Below, one piece after another: positions 8,851 through 16,081 of a stretch of 64,000 nt of DNA. Position 1 is the stretch's first letter. Every line of letters begins with the position of its first letter. This stretch comes from Peptoniphilus_A harei_B. GTDB taxonomy: Bacteria > Bacillota > Clostridia > Tissierellales > Peptoniphilaceae. The DNA is taken from positions 135,050 through 199,049 of the forward strand of contig JAWGHR010000002.1 of assembly GCA_032560695.1 (NCBI GenBank), written 5' to 3'. The notes under the pieces are model-generated. The model saw only the letters and a list, made by a program, of their open reading frames with translations, had not been told where the DNA came from and searched no databases. The translations under genes and the position numbers were made by a program.

Positions 8851-9816
8851 TTAAGTATTATCTTCTATGTCATAGTAGTTAAGTGAAATTGGCTGAAATT
8901 TTATGTATTCAGGCAACAAATAACCATAGATCCTGAAGACTTGTGAAGAATATTTAACTCCTATACCCGAGTTTCTATCGTATAGGTCTATTAAATATCC
9001 CTTTAAAGTACAAGTATTAGCAATTTGTGCATTTTCCTTTAAAATAATTATACCAGATAATGTATTATCATTAAATATTACTTTATCATTTATTATGAAA
9101 ATTTGATAGGGACTTTTTGATAAAATTTTTAAAGTCCCTGACTTTTGAATTATTATATCCTTATTTGACACCTTATAAAGAGGACTTAGTTTCTTTATGT
9201 AAGATTCACTTTCTTCATCATAGACTTCTACCTCTTCGAAGATTGTATAGTTTCCATTCTGAAAGTCATAAATAAAATCACCATCAAGATATATTTTTTT
9301 ATTATTTTTTTCTGTCCAATTATCATTGTTAAACTTTTCTTTTAAAATTGATAAGTAGTCTTCGCTAACTTTAGAGGAGTTTAAGATTCCATCGTCTTCC
9401 TTATAAATTTTATTTACATAATGACCTCTCAGTCTACCACCAACTAAGGTGTTTTTGTATTTTATTCTACTCTTTAAACTCACCATGTCTACAAGATTTT
9501 TATTCTCATCTTGATAGTCTTCTATTGTCAAGTAAAGACCTAGGACTTCAGTGTCCTCTGGTATTTTTTCAATTCCTAATCTATCTGTACTCTTATTAAA
9601 AATAAAATCTTCCAACTCTTCTTGGAAGTCATCTTGAGAAATTTTTATGTTTAGAGTTGACTCAAGGGCGTAGTTCGCCTGGATTGACTCCAACCTATTT
9701 TTACTTATGTGTGTGGAGCCTGACATGTAGGAGTAGATAAAATAAAAAAAGATTGCAAGAAGACTAATGAGTAAAATTGTAAAAATATAAATATATCCCT
9801 TTTTTCTTTTACTCAT
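8851..9816 (-). CDS. Membrane-anchored pilus-associated protein (PilX-like position), unrecognised family
   Basis: About 321 residues from the ATG at 9816, which follows an AGAGG site and overlaps the preceding minor-pilin gene by 8 bases. A basic start (KRKKG) leads into one hydrophobic segment (about residues 8-30), and the remainder is extracytoplasmic. No clear type III prepilin cleavage motif is visible. The C-terminal part (about 225-300) has a repetitive beta pattern (IFIINDKVIF, LSGIIILKENAQI) like that of extracellular PilX-type or bactofilin-like domains in type IV pilus clusters of Gram-positives. The position after three pseudopilin genes supports a role in pilus assembly. A longer frame reaches 9873 but has no start signal. 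Function is inferred from context only. Confidence 0.6.
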   Translation of the reverse strand: MSKRKKGYIYIFTILLISLLAIFFYFIYSYMSGSTHISKNRLESIQANYALESTLNIKISQDDFQEELEDFIFNKSTDRLGIEKIPEDTEVLGLYLTIEDYQDENKNLVDMVSLKSRIKYKNTLVGGRLRGHYVNKIYKEDDGILNSSKVSEDYLSILKEKFNNDNWTEKNNKKIYLDGDFIYDFQNGNYTIFEEVEVYDEESESYIKKLSPLYKVSNKDIIIQKSGTLKILSKSPYQIFIINDKVIFNDNTLSGIIILKENAQIANTCTLKGYLIDLYDRNSGIGVKYSSQVFRIYGYLLPEYIKFQPISLNYYDIEDNT

Positions 9817-10315
9817 AAAGTCTTGACCTCTTTGCAATCTTTCTTGTAATTTCTTCCTTACCCTTGTATCCAATTTTTACAGAAAAGTAATCTCCTTGGT
9901 CCTCAAGAGAAAAGGAAGATATGTTATCTATTAGGGCATTAATTCCGTCGCTGTGAATTTTATTTCTCTTCTTCAGACTATCTATTAAAATGGAATACCT
10001 ATAAAGCTTACTGTCCTTAAGTCCAAAGGACACATAGTTGTATTTCTTGCCCTTGGGTTGAATGAAATATATCTCTCCACCAATTATTGTATAATAGTCA
10101 CTAGAAGTAATTTCATCTTTTATGTACTCAGTGGCATAAGACAAGTCCGTTGAGATATTTTCATTTTCGTAAGTTTTTGTAAGAGCCTTTTGAGATACTC
10201 CTAAAATTGATGTAATCACCATGCCAATAATTAGAAGCATGGCCATAGACATCACAAGTTCAATTAGTGAGTAGGCCTCCCTTTTTGAGGTAAACCTCCA
10301 TCTTAATTTCTTCAT
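9809..10315 (-). CDS. Minor prepilin (PilW/GspJ-like)
   Basis: A 168-residue protein with a prepilin N-terminus: a basic leader, then EAYSLIELVMSMAMLLIIGM. The conserved Glu at position +5 of the mature protein is present and starts a roughly 20-residue hydrophobic helix. The predicted cleavage is A|Y rather than the usual G|F; a small residue at -1 is tolerated by some prepilin peptidases. The globular part has a pattern seen in GspJ/PilW-type pseudopilins, although the match is weak. It overlaps the preceding pseudopilin gene by 56 bases in another frame, and the next gene by 8, which indicates tight translational coupling. It would be processed by the prepilin peptidase coded at 20537-21268. 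Confidence 0.75.
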   Translation of the reverse strand: MKKLRWRFTSKREAYSLIELVMSMAMLLIIGMVITSILGVSQKALTKTYENENISTDLSYATEYIKDEITSSDYYTIIGGEIYFIQPKGKKYNYVSFGLKDSKLYRYSILIDSLKKRNKIHSDGINALIDNISSFSLEDQGDYFSVKIGYKGKEEITRKIAKRSRLYE

Positions 10316-10640
10316 CAGAACCTCGTCTCTTTCCTCTCAAAGTTATATGGTTTAACTTATCACTGGAATCATTTTGGATCTCTATTTTAAATTTATCATC
10401 ATGATTATCTCCGGAATCAAAATTAAAATTTAGTTCCTCATTGTTGTATGCGCTGCCAATTATTTCTTCCATCCTTGATGACATAAGACTTATAAGTTCT
10501 TCTCTTTCTCCAATATAAGATTGATTCTTTAAAAGGCTTAACACATTGGGAAGAATTGTCGATGCAATTAATGCTAAGAGAGCTATTGAAAATAAAACTT
10601 CAAGCATTAAGTGTCCCTTATTTTTATTCCTTGATTTCAA
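10260..10640 (-). CDS. Minor prepilin (PilV/GspI-like)
   Basis: A 126-residue protein with a short basic leader and the cleavage region NKG|HLMLEVLFSIALLAL. Gly at -1 and Glu at +5 are the two hallmarks kept; His replaces the usual Phe at +1. A hydrophobic helix follows to about residue 32. The rest is short, with an SSRMEEIIGSA helix of the kind seen in GspI/PilV pseudopilins. It overlaps the GspH-like gene by 17 bases and the PilW-like gene by 56. The role is as a minor subunit that helps start pilus or pseudopilus assembly. The subfamily name is inferred from gene order and size. Confidence 0.75.
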   Translation of the reverse strand: MKSRNKNKGHLMLEVLFSIALLALIASTILPNVLSLLKNQSYIGEREELISLMSSRMEEIIGSAYNNEELNFNFDSGDNHDDKFKIEIQNDSSDKLNHITLRGKRRGSDEEIKMEVYLKKGGLLTN

Positions 10641-11064
10641 TAAAATTCACCTTACCTGTGACTGGCTGAATTGTAATCTTATAATTCTTGTTAACAACCG
10701 AAAAATTAATTGTCCCTGCTGATGACCTCTCATCTAAGTAAGAAGGCTTGCCCTTCCTAGAAAAAGTAATTTTCTCAAGGTTTGTCGATTCTAGCTTCAC
10801 AAGAGAATTAAATTTAACAGTTTTTGTCTTCTCCCCAAAATTTAATGAGTATCCCTCATCACTTAAATCCATTGATGTCCTTATGTTATTTATTTGGGAA
10901 TAATTTTTCAAGAATTTTAAATCAAGAGCGAGTTCCTTTACCTGTTCCCTTGCTTGAACTCTATCTCTTATCTTAAAGTTAAGTCCACCAATGCTTAAAA
11001 GAACTAAAATTATTCCTATGCTAATCACAAGTTCAATTAGGGTAAAAGCTTTGTTCTTCTTCAT
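10624..11064 (-). CDS. Prepilin-type pseudopilin (GspH/FimT-like)
   Basis: About 146 residues. The N-terminus MKKNKA|FTLIELVISIG is a textbook type III prepilin signal with Ala at -1, Phe at +1 and Glu at +5. Next come a hydrophobic helix and a GspH/FimT-like body with SxGxSLNFGEK-type beta strands and an ITFSRKGKPS motif. The start is set at ATG 11064, 9 bases after an AGAAG site; a TTG at 11073 is possible but too close to that site. The start lies inside the end of the preceding gene (32-base overlap). It is the first clear pilin of this locus. Confidence 0.82.
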   Translation of the reverse strand: MKKNKAFTLIELVISIGIILVLLSIGGLNFKIRDRVQAREQVKELALDLKFLKNYSQINNIRTSMDLSDEGYSLNFGEKTKTVKFNSLVKLESTNLEKITFSRKGKPSYLDERSSAGTINFSVVNKNYKITIQPVTGKVNFIEIKE

Positions 11065-12172
11065 GGTAATCAACTTCTTTTATAAAGATTAGTAAGTCCT
11101 TATTGTCTTCTGGTATAAAATAAATATAACTTATGTCATCTTGGTACAAGTCTATCCTAGACCATTCTTTATCCAAAATCTCTCCCCTGAAAGGCGAATA
11201 GTCTCCAGCAATATTTATAGTCCCCATCTCTTTAAAGGATTTATTTGGAAGATAAATAGATAAGGACACTCCATTGCAGTGCCTATCAACTCCAAGTTTT
11301 ACAGGGTCCTTTAAATCTTTTTGACTTACATAGACAGATGTAACTTTATCTTCTGGGTAATAATCTAGCTTTATACCGTCACTTTCAATAAACTTTAAGC
11401 CTTCTTCATCCTTAATTGAATCATAATCAATTATAGATTGTCTTTTGTCTTCATTAGTTAAATTTGAGGGACTAATTGCAAAATTATTTTTATTTAGATT
11501 ATTAATTTTTTCTTCATGTCCCTTAATTTGATTCTTGCCACTACTATTTGACTTTATACTTTTCTTTGTTTGCTTTTTATTTTCTATTTTGTTATTTTTC
11601 TTAGTGTTAGTAATCTTTTCGGTTTTAGACTCTTCACTTGCTACTTTCTTTTCCTCTTCTTTCTTAACTTCTTCAAGTTTATTTTCTCCAAAATAAGCCT
11701 TCTTTAGGTCATTATAATAAATTGCCTTTGAAGGTTTTTCTGCCTTAAACCTATATGTAAAATTACCTTCGTCACTTCTTAGGAGGTCAATGTTTGAATA
11801 GCCATAGTAATTAGTCAGGCTTTCAATTGTATTTATATCATGTAAGCTGACTCTACCACTAATAATTAAACTTTCAATATCACTTTGTGAGTCCTTAGAA
11901 AAACTATCTTTACTAATATTGCTTTCACTTGAAATCTTTTCAAGCTTATCTTGTGAGAAGTCATCAAAACCACTGTATGTAATTTTATCTTCTATTGGGC
12001 TTAGATTTTCTTTCAAGTTCGCTTCCGATGTGCTTTGGACTTGGTCTTTTAATAGAAAATTATAAAATAATACTTCAATTAAAAGTAAAATTAAAATACT
12101 AAATAAGATTTTTTCTCTCTTTGAAAGCTTCCTGTATCCAATTTTTTTGCAAAAAACATCATAAATATCCAT
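11033..12172 (-). CDS. Single-pass membrane protein of the minor-pilin locus, unrecognised
   Basis: A 379-residue protein with a cytoplasmic N-terminus (about 20 residues), one membrane helix (about 22-40) and a large extracytoplasmic region. Residues about 165-235 are a Lys/Glu/Asn-rich low-complexity linker (KKEEEKKVASEE, ENKKQTKKSIKSN), probably disordered and wall-spanning. The C-terminal 130 residues look folded: a DPVKLGVDRHCNGVSLSIYL stretch resembles a beta-sandwich of the NPCBM type, but I cannot make a firm match. The type II topology before a pseudopilin operon is reminiscent of PilO/GspM-like assembly factors. It overlaps the SGNH gene by 14 bases and the pseudopilin gene by 32. 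The role is by context. Confidence 0.55.
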   Translation of the reverse strand: MDIYDVFCKKIGYRKLSKREKILFSILILLLIEVLFYNFLLKDQVQSTSEANLKENLSPIEDKITYSGFDDFSQDKLEKISSESNISKDSFSKDSQSDIESLIISGRVSLHDINTIESLTNYYGYSNIDLLRSDEGNFTYRFKAEKPSKAIYYNDLKKAYFGENKLEEVKKEEEKKVASEESKTEKITNTKKNNKIENKKQTKKSIKSNSSGKNQIKGHEEKINNLNKNNFAISPSNLTNEDKRQSIIDYDSIKDEEGLKFIESDGIKLDYYPEDKVTSVYVSQKDLKDPVKLGVDRHCNGVSLSIYLPNKSFKEMGTINIAGDYSPFRGEILDKEWSRIDLYQDDISYIYFIPEDNKDLLIFIKEVDYHEEEQSFYPN

Positions 12173-12707
12173 TTAATTTTTCCTCAAGATAATCTGCTAG
12201 TTCCTTATGTAATTTCGTGTTTGGGTGGATTCCGTCGATCAAATCTTCTTCAATGTATTTAGATTTTGCGTAGTCATAAAAAGAAATAAGATTGTAGTCC
12301 CCTTCTCTTTCCTTTAAAATCTTATCAAATTCTTCTATCTTTTTATTTACAGATGTGAAGTTGATAAAGCTCTTATAAGCTTCATCGAGATTTAAAAAAG
12401 AAGTGGGATAAGGAGTTATTATAATAATTTTTCCCTTATTCTCTCTGAGTTTTTCTACAATTTTAAAAATATTATTTAAAACATGGTTGAGAGACTTGCC
12501 GTTGTAAAAATCATTTAAACCAATGCAAACTAAATTTACATCGTAGGGTATTAAATTGTCTAGACTTAAAAGCAATTCATCAGTGGTTAATCCATTAACT
12601 CCATAGTTGTCGATATCGTAACCTTTTCCCGATAAATAATAAATTAAGGATTTTCCTCCAACTAAAAACCCTTCAAAAATAGAATCGCCTAAGGCACAAA
12701 ACTTCAT
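12159..12707 (-). CDS. SGNH/GDSL-family hydrolase
   Basis: A 182-residue cytosolic-looking esterase with all SGNH blocks visible. Block I is GDSIFEG (nucleophile Ser about residue 9), block II is YGVNGLTTDEL, block III is GLNDF with its Asn, and block V is DGIHPN with the catalytic Asp and His near 158-161. The length matches single-domain SGNH esterases (about 180-200). There is no signal peptide, so an intracellular acyl-ester or lysophospholipase-type substrate is likely; the exact substrate cannot be told. It sits between radC and the pilus genes with 8-base spacing and a 14-base overlap, so it is part of the same transcription unit. Confidence 0.85.
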   Translation of the reverse strand: MKFCALGDSIFEGFLVGGKSLIYYLSGKGYDIDNYGVNGLTTDELLLSLDNLIPYDVNLVCIGLNDFYNGKSLNHVLNNIFKIVEKLRENKGKIIIITPYPTSFLNLDEAYKSFINFTSVNKKIEEFDKILKEREGDYNLISFYDYAKSKYIEEDLIDGIHPNTKLHKELADYLEEKLNGYL

Positions 12708-12715
12708 AAGCCCTC

Positions 12716-13435
12716 CTATAAAAGTCCTTCTTCCAAGAAGCTAAAATACTTGTTGTCCCCAATAATTATGTGATCCAAAATGTCTATTCCAATAATCTTA
12801 GAAGCTTCAAGTAAATTCTTCGTTAGTTTAATATCTTCCTTTGATGGACTTGGATCACCTGTTGGGTGATTATGTAGTAAAATTATGCTGTGAGCATTGT
12901 CAGATATAGCCGCCCTAAATACCTCTCTGGAGTGAACTATGGTCATATTAATAGTTCCCTTAGAAATTTCTCTAATAAAATTTATTTCCTTTTTTGTGTT
13001 TAAAGTCATAATTCTAAAGTGTTCTTGTTCTAGGACACTCATCTCACTTAAAACATAATTGGCAGCGATGGAAGGTGACGTAACTCTTATTTTAGTTCCG
13101 TTGCTTGAAACAGCAAGTCTTATACCTAATTGAACTGCTGCAAGAATCATGGCAGCCTTGGCTTCACCAATTCCATCGACTTCCATAAGATTCGAAAGAC
13201 TAGCATTTTTAAGAGAATTTAGACCATTGGAATCATTAGCTGACCTAAGAGACCTTAAAACTTTAGTGGCAGTGTCAATAGCAGAATCTCCCTTTCTACT
13301 TCCTGTCCTTATAATAAGGGCAAGAAGCTCTGCATTGGAAAGATAATCAGGCCCAAACTTAATTAGTTTCTCCTGAGGTCTCTCATCTTCTGGCATTTCT
13401 TTTATAGTGTACTTTTCAAAATCTCTCTCTTTCAT
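12716..13435 (-). CDS. radC: RadC/JAB-domain protein (UPF0758)
   Basis: A 239-residue protein of standard length. The N-terminal part (about 1-115) contains a helix-hairpin-helix region (LMEVDGIGEAKAAMILAAVQ). The C-terminal RadC domain has the JAMM metalloprotease-like motif: HSREVFRAAI, then LLHNHPTGDPSPSKED near residues 188-203, giving H-x-H-x10-D. Named for repair in older E. coli work, its real function is unsettled; in Gram-positives it often sits beside maf, as here. Spacing to maf is 22 bases and to the SGNH gene 8 bases. Confidence 0.92.
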   Translation of the reverse strand: MKERDFEKYTIKEMPEDERPQEKLIKFGPDYLSNAELLALIIRTGSRKGDSAIDTATKVLRSLRSANDSNGLNSLKNASLSNLMEVDGIGEAKAAMILAAVQLGIRLAVSSNGTKIRVTSPSIAANYVLSEMSVLEQEHFRIMTLNTKKEINFIREISKGTINMTIVHSREVFRAAISDNAHSIILLHNHPTGDPSPSKEDIKLTKNLLEASKIIGIDILDHIIIGDNKYFSFLEEGLL

Positions 13436-13457
13436 TTAAATCACCGTTAAAAATTTA

Positions 13458-14033
13458 TCACCATAAATTAAAATTAAACAATTTAATTAAGTCTCTATTT
13501 ATTTTTCCAATAGGAAGTCCCACTATATTGAAAAAATCTCCGTTGATTTCTTGGACTAATAGCGATCCCTTTCCTTGAATACCATAGGCACCTGCCTTGT
13601 CCTTATACTCTAAAGTATCTAAATAATCTTCAATTTCCTCATCACTTAGATCATAAAATTTCACTGAAGATTTTTCATAATCTACATATTTTATCCCCAG
13701 AGATAATTTAAAAATTGCATATCCTGTGAAGACATTGTGTACTTTTCCACTAAGAGACCTTATCATGTCCCTTGCTTCGTTTCTATCCTTAGGTTTTCCC
13801 ATTAACTTTCCATCAAGTTCCACCAGGGTATCAGCCGATAAAATTATAGAATCCTCATTTTCTTTGGCAACCTCTATCCCCTTTCCAAAGGCAAGACCCA
13901 TAACTGTGGTCCAAGGAGAAAAGGCATCATCCTTTATTTCATTTATTTCTCTTGTGATAATTTCAAAGTCTATAAATTCTCCTAGTATTTCCCTTCTTCT
14001 TGGAGAATTTGATGCTAAAATAATTTTTTCCAT
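13458..14033 (-). CDS. maf: Maf family nucleoside triphosphate pyrophosphatase
   Basis: A 191-residue Maf protein. The N-terminal signature LASNSPRRREILGEF is complete, the catalytic Asp lies in ILSADTLVELDG (about 66-77), and MGKPKDRNEARDMI and KAGAYGIQGKG complete the active site. Maf proteins hydrolyse dTTP, UTP or modified nucleotides to the monophosphate and pyrophosphate and are linked to arrest of septation in Bacillus. The YGIQGKG form is typical of the dTTP/UTP-specific YhdE-like subgroup. It is cotranscribed with radC (22-base gap), the arrangement found widely in Firmicutes. Confidence 0.93.
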   Translation of the reverse strand: MEKIILASNSPRRREILGEFIDFEIITREINEIKDDAFSPWTTVMGLAFGKGIEVAKENEDSIILSADTLVELDGKLMGKPKDRNEARDMIRSLSGKVHNVFTGYAIFKLSLGIKYVDYEKSSVKFYDLSDEEIEDYLDTLEYKDKAGAYGIQGKGSLLVQEINGDFFNIVGLPIGKINRDLIKLFNFNLW

Positions 14034-14041
14034 ATGCTCCT

Positions 14042-14542
14042 CTACTTAGAAATATTTGTATTCTCAACTATAAAAATAGAAGTAAGTCCAACAAAAAAAC
14101 CTGTGAAAATTCCAAGAATTACCAAAATTGGTAAGTAGGCAAGAATTGCAGTAGTCCTCATGATAAAGGATGCAACAAGAACCTGCCCCAGGTTGTGAAA
14201 AAAGGAACCTATTTCACTAATGCCAATTAAAGATAAATATTTTCTCAAAAATTTGTGAGCTAATATCATTGAAAGAGAACTTAATATTGCTCCACCCATT
14301 GAGAAAAATAAACTTGAAATTGCTCCAGTAACAAGCCCCAAAAGTATAGTCTTAAAAATAGCTACAAAAAATCCCTCCTTGTAGCCAATGGCAACTATAG
14401 TAACCAGGACAACAATATTGGATAGACCAAGCCTTGCTCCTGGAATAGCTACAGGTAGTGGAATCATGGACTCAAAAAGACCAAGCACAATACCAAGAGC
14501 ACTTAAGAGGGATAAGTAAATTAACTTTGTATTTTTTTTCAT
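14042..14542 (-). CDS. Gx transporter family membrane protein
   Basis: A 166-residue polytopic protein with about five hydrophobic helices. The segment IPGARLGLSNIVVLVTIVAI near residues 33-52 is the hallmark of the Gx transporter family, once annotated as heptaprenyl diphosphate synthase component I (PF07456). The fold resembles ECF S-components. These genes are commonly paired with a NusG-domain-II protein, as here, where the two overlap by 4 bases (ATGA). They have been linked to membrane redox or flavinylated electron-transfer systems; that link is from comparative genomics rather than from this window. maf follows 8 bases downstream. Confidence 0.85.
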   Translation of the reverse strand: MKKNTKLIYLSLLSALGIVLGLFESMIPLPVAIPGARLGLSNIVVLVTIVAIGYKEGFFVAIFKTILLGLVTGAISSLFFSMGGAILSSLSMILAHKFLRKYLSLIGISEIGSFFHNLGQVLVASFIMRTTAILAYLPILVILGIFTGFFVGLTSIFIVENTNISK

Positions 14543-14934
14543 TTTATAATCATATCCAAACTCTCATCACTAGGTTTGTCTTCCACAATCTTAACCATAA
14601 GCCTATTAGGTAGACAGATAATTGAATCTCCTGTGAGACTAATTTTTCCCATCTTCATGCAAATTTTATCTTTGCAATCAGACTCAAACATTTGGACCTC
14701 TCCATTCTCAATATGGACTTCATTGTCGCCATATTGTGTATTTATATCAATATCTAAATGTGTATTTTCTTTTAATTCAACTTCCTTATAAATTTTTCCA
14801 TCAACAGTAATTACAACTTTTTTTGATGCTGCATTATCTTCTTTTGGGAGTTTATTCGTAAAAAAATAAATAAGAAAAGAAGAAATAATTATTAAAAAAA
14901 TAACAAAAATATCAGCTTTTTTCATCTTATTCAT
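14539..14934 (-). CDS. NusG domain II-containing membrane-anchored protein
   Basis: About 131 residues from ATG 14934. One N-terminal membrane helix (about 8-26) is followed by a small extracytoplasmic NusG domain II fold containing VVITVDGKIYKEVEL and FESDCKDKICMKMG, then DSIICLPNRLMVKI. The C-x4-C pair and the final ICLPNRL segment are characteristic of this family. It is coupled to the Gx transporter gene by a 4-base overlap. The start is uncertain: ATG 14925 and GTG 14952 are in frame. No ribosome binding site precedes any of them, while a TATAAT lies only 6 bases upstream of 14934, which points to a leaderless transcript. It is the first gene of the unit that runs down to the CD1247-like gene. 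Confidence 0.78.
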   Translation of the reverse strand: MNKMKKADIFVIFLIIISSFLIYFFTNKLPKEDNAASKKVVITVDGKIYKEVELKENTHLDIDINTQYGDNEVHIENGEVQMFESDCKDKICMKMGKISLTGDSIICLPNRLMVKIVEDKPSDESLDMIIK

Positions 14935-14940
14935 AAATTT

Positions 14941-14946
14941 ATTATA
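14941..14946 (-). promoter_or_regulatory. -10 element at the head of the NusG-II/maf/radC unit
   Basis: A perfect TATAAT on the minus strand, preceded by TG at one base (TGCTATAAT, close to an extended -10). No good -35 is seen. Predicted transcription starts at or next to the ATG at 14934. Confidence 0.5.
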
Positions 14947-15099
14947 GCACACTTCTATTTACTAATGACTTAATAAATAAAAATTTAAATTTTTATATTT
15001 TTAATTAATTATAATTGACCAAAAAAATGGTGTAAAAGTGGTATAAAAATTTTTTAAAGCTTAATATGAATAACCTCTTCTTAAAAAAGTGGACATTTA

Positions 15100-15226
15100 G
15101 TGTGGATTTTGGCAGAAATAGACGGCAAAAAAACAATATTACACGGCAATAAAAAATCGTGCACTATCATCAACCGTATGAAATACAAATAAACGGCAAT
15201 TAACGATAATACACGATAATAGAAAA
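15100..15226. repeat. Cluster of ACGGCAAT/ACGATAAT repeats beside the 3' end of tRNA-Leu
   Basis: Between the NusG-II gene and tRNA-Leu (about 290 bases without a gene) the half nearer the tRNA carries five copies of an 8-base motif on the plus strand: ACGGCAAA at 15122, ACGGCAAT at 15143 and 15193, and ACGATAAT at 15203 and 15213. It abuts the tRNA 3' end, the usual integration site of mobile elements. The remaining 14953-15100 is AT-rich with nothing recognisable. No integrase gene is present. Confidence 0.45.
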
Positions 15227-15313
15227 TGGTGCTAAAGATGGGACTTGAACCCATACGATCTTTCGACCGCCAGATTTTGAGTCTGGTGCGTCTGCCAATT
15301 CCGCCACTCTAGC
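15227..15313 (-). tRNA. tRNA-Leu (anticodon CAA)
   Basis: An 87-base class II tRNA including an encoded CCA. The acceptor GCTAGAG pairs with CTTTAGC (one G.T). The anticodon arm CCAGA-CTCAAAA-TCTGG gives anticodon CAA for UUG codons. A long variable arm (CGGTCGAAAGATCG) and the T arm ATGGG-TTCAAGT-CCCAT are intact, followed by discriminator A73 and CCA. The D arm contains GGCAGACGC, typical of tRNA-Leu. The 5' end is only 11 bases from the hairpin that follows tRNA-His. Confidence 0.97.
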
Positions 15314-15324
15314 AAAATAAAAAA

Positions 15325-15343
15325 AGAAGTGCCAGGCACTTCT
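15325..15343 (-). terminator. Perfect hairpin with T tract between tRNA-His and tRNA-Leu
   Basis: AGAAGTGCC and GGCACTTCT form a perfect 9-bp inverted repeat with one central base (8 bp with a 3-base loop in practice). On the minus strand it is followed by TTTTTTT-ATTTT running up to the tRNA-Leu 5' end. It has the form of an intrinsic terminator or a processing hairpin. Confidence 0.75.
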
Positions 15344-15350
15344 AATATTG

Positions 15351-15428
15351 TGGGGTGGATAGTGGGAATCGAACCCACGATCTTCAGGACCACAATCTGA
15401 CGCCTTAACCAGCTAGGCCATACCCACC
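15351..15428 (-). tRNA. tRNA-His (anticodon GTG)
   Basis: The acceptor GTGGGTA pairs with TATCCAC. The extra G at -1 (15428) faces C73, the identity pair for HisRS, and CCA is encoded. The anticodon loop TTGTGGT gives GTG. The T arm GTGGG-TTCGATT-CCCAC is perfect. The anticodon stem TCAGA/CCTGA has an A.C opposition at 31-39 next to the loop, the only irregularity. Confidence 0.97.
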
Positions 15429-15443
15429 ACGAACAATACATAT

Positions 15444-15472
15444 ATAATAGCAAATTAAAAATGTATTGTCAA
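15444..15472 (-). promoter_or_regulatory. Strong promoter of the tRNA pair
   Basis: A consensus TTGACA (15467-15472) and TATTAT (15444-15449) are separated by exactly 17 bases on the minus strand, about 16 bases before the tRNA-His 5' end. Confidence 0.88.
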
Positions 15473-15496
15473 CAAACTTTTATATTTTTGTAAGAT

Positions 15497-16081
15497 TTAT
15501 AAGCTCTCTAGCTTTTCTCTTAGATTCTTCAAGGCTCTTGCCCTGTGAGAAATTTTATTTTTTTCTTCGTGAGACATTTCTGCAAAAGTTTTGTCAAAAC
15601 CTTCTGGAATAAAGATGCTATCGTAACCAAAACCGTTGTCTCCTCTTTCGACTTCTGAAATCCTTCCTTGGCAAACTCCTTCAATTGGAATTATATTTTT
15701 TTCAGAATCAATTAAAATTATTTGTGTTTTAAAGTAGGCTGACCTGTCTTCTTTGTCCTTTAAATTATTTAAAAGTTTCTCTCTGTTTTTCTTGTCGTCA
15801 TGCTCTGAGGCATATCTTGCTGAATGAACTCCTGGCTCACCCTTAAGTGCATTGACAAAAAGCCCTGTGTCGTCTGCTAGGACTGCTAGATCCACTCTTT
15901 TCGCCATGGCATCCGCCTTTTTTAGCGCGTTGTCATAGAGAGTTTCTCCATCCTCAAGAACTTCAAAATCAAGTCCTTCAATATCAGACTTTCCAAAAAT
16001 TTCTATGTCTAGGTCCTCTAAAATTTCCCTTATTTCTCTTAATTTATTTTTGTTGTCAGTAGATAAAACTATTTTCTTCAT
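15497..16081 (-). CDS. rdgB: XTP/dITP diphosphatase (RdgB/HAM1 family)
   Basis: A 194-residue nucleotide-sanitising pyrophosphatase that removes ITP, dITP and XTP from the pool. The N-terminal STDNKNKLREI supplies the nucleotide-binding Asn and Lys. ADDTGLFVNAL near 67-77 holds the catalytic Asp pair, GEPGVHSARYA follows, and FGYDSIFIPEG plus the C-terminal SHRARAL complete the family signature. Its start overlaps the stop of rph by 4 bases (ATGA), the common rph-rdgB arrangement in Firmicutes, so the two are translationally coupled. Assignment is secure by motifs and context. Confidence 0.94.
   Translation of the reverse strand: MKKIVLSTDNKNKLREIREILEDLDIEIFGKSDIEGLDFEVLEDGETLYDNALKKADAMAKRVDLAVLADDTGLFVNALKGEPGVHSARYASEHDDKKNREKLLNNLKDKEDRSAYFKTQIILIDSEKNIIPIEGVCQGRISEVERGDNGFGYDSIFIPEGFDKTFAEMSHEEKNKISHRARALKNLREKLESL

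Noticed and set aside
15232..15453. 73-residue frame over the tRNA genes
   Set aside because: It is a translation of tRNA-Leu and tRNA-His themselves.
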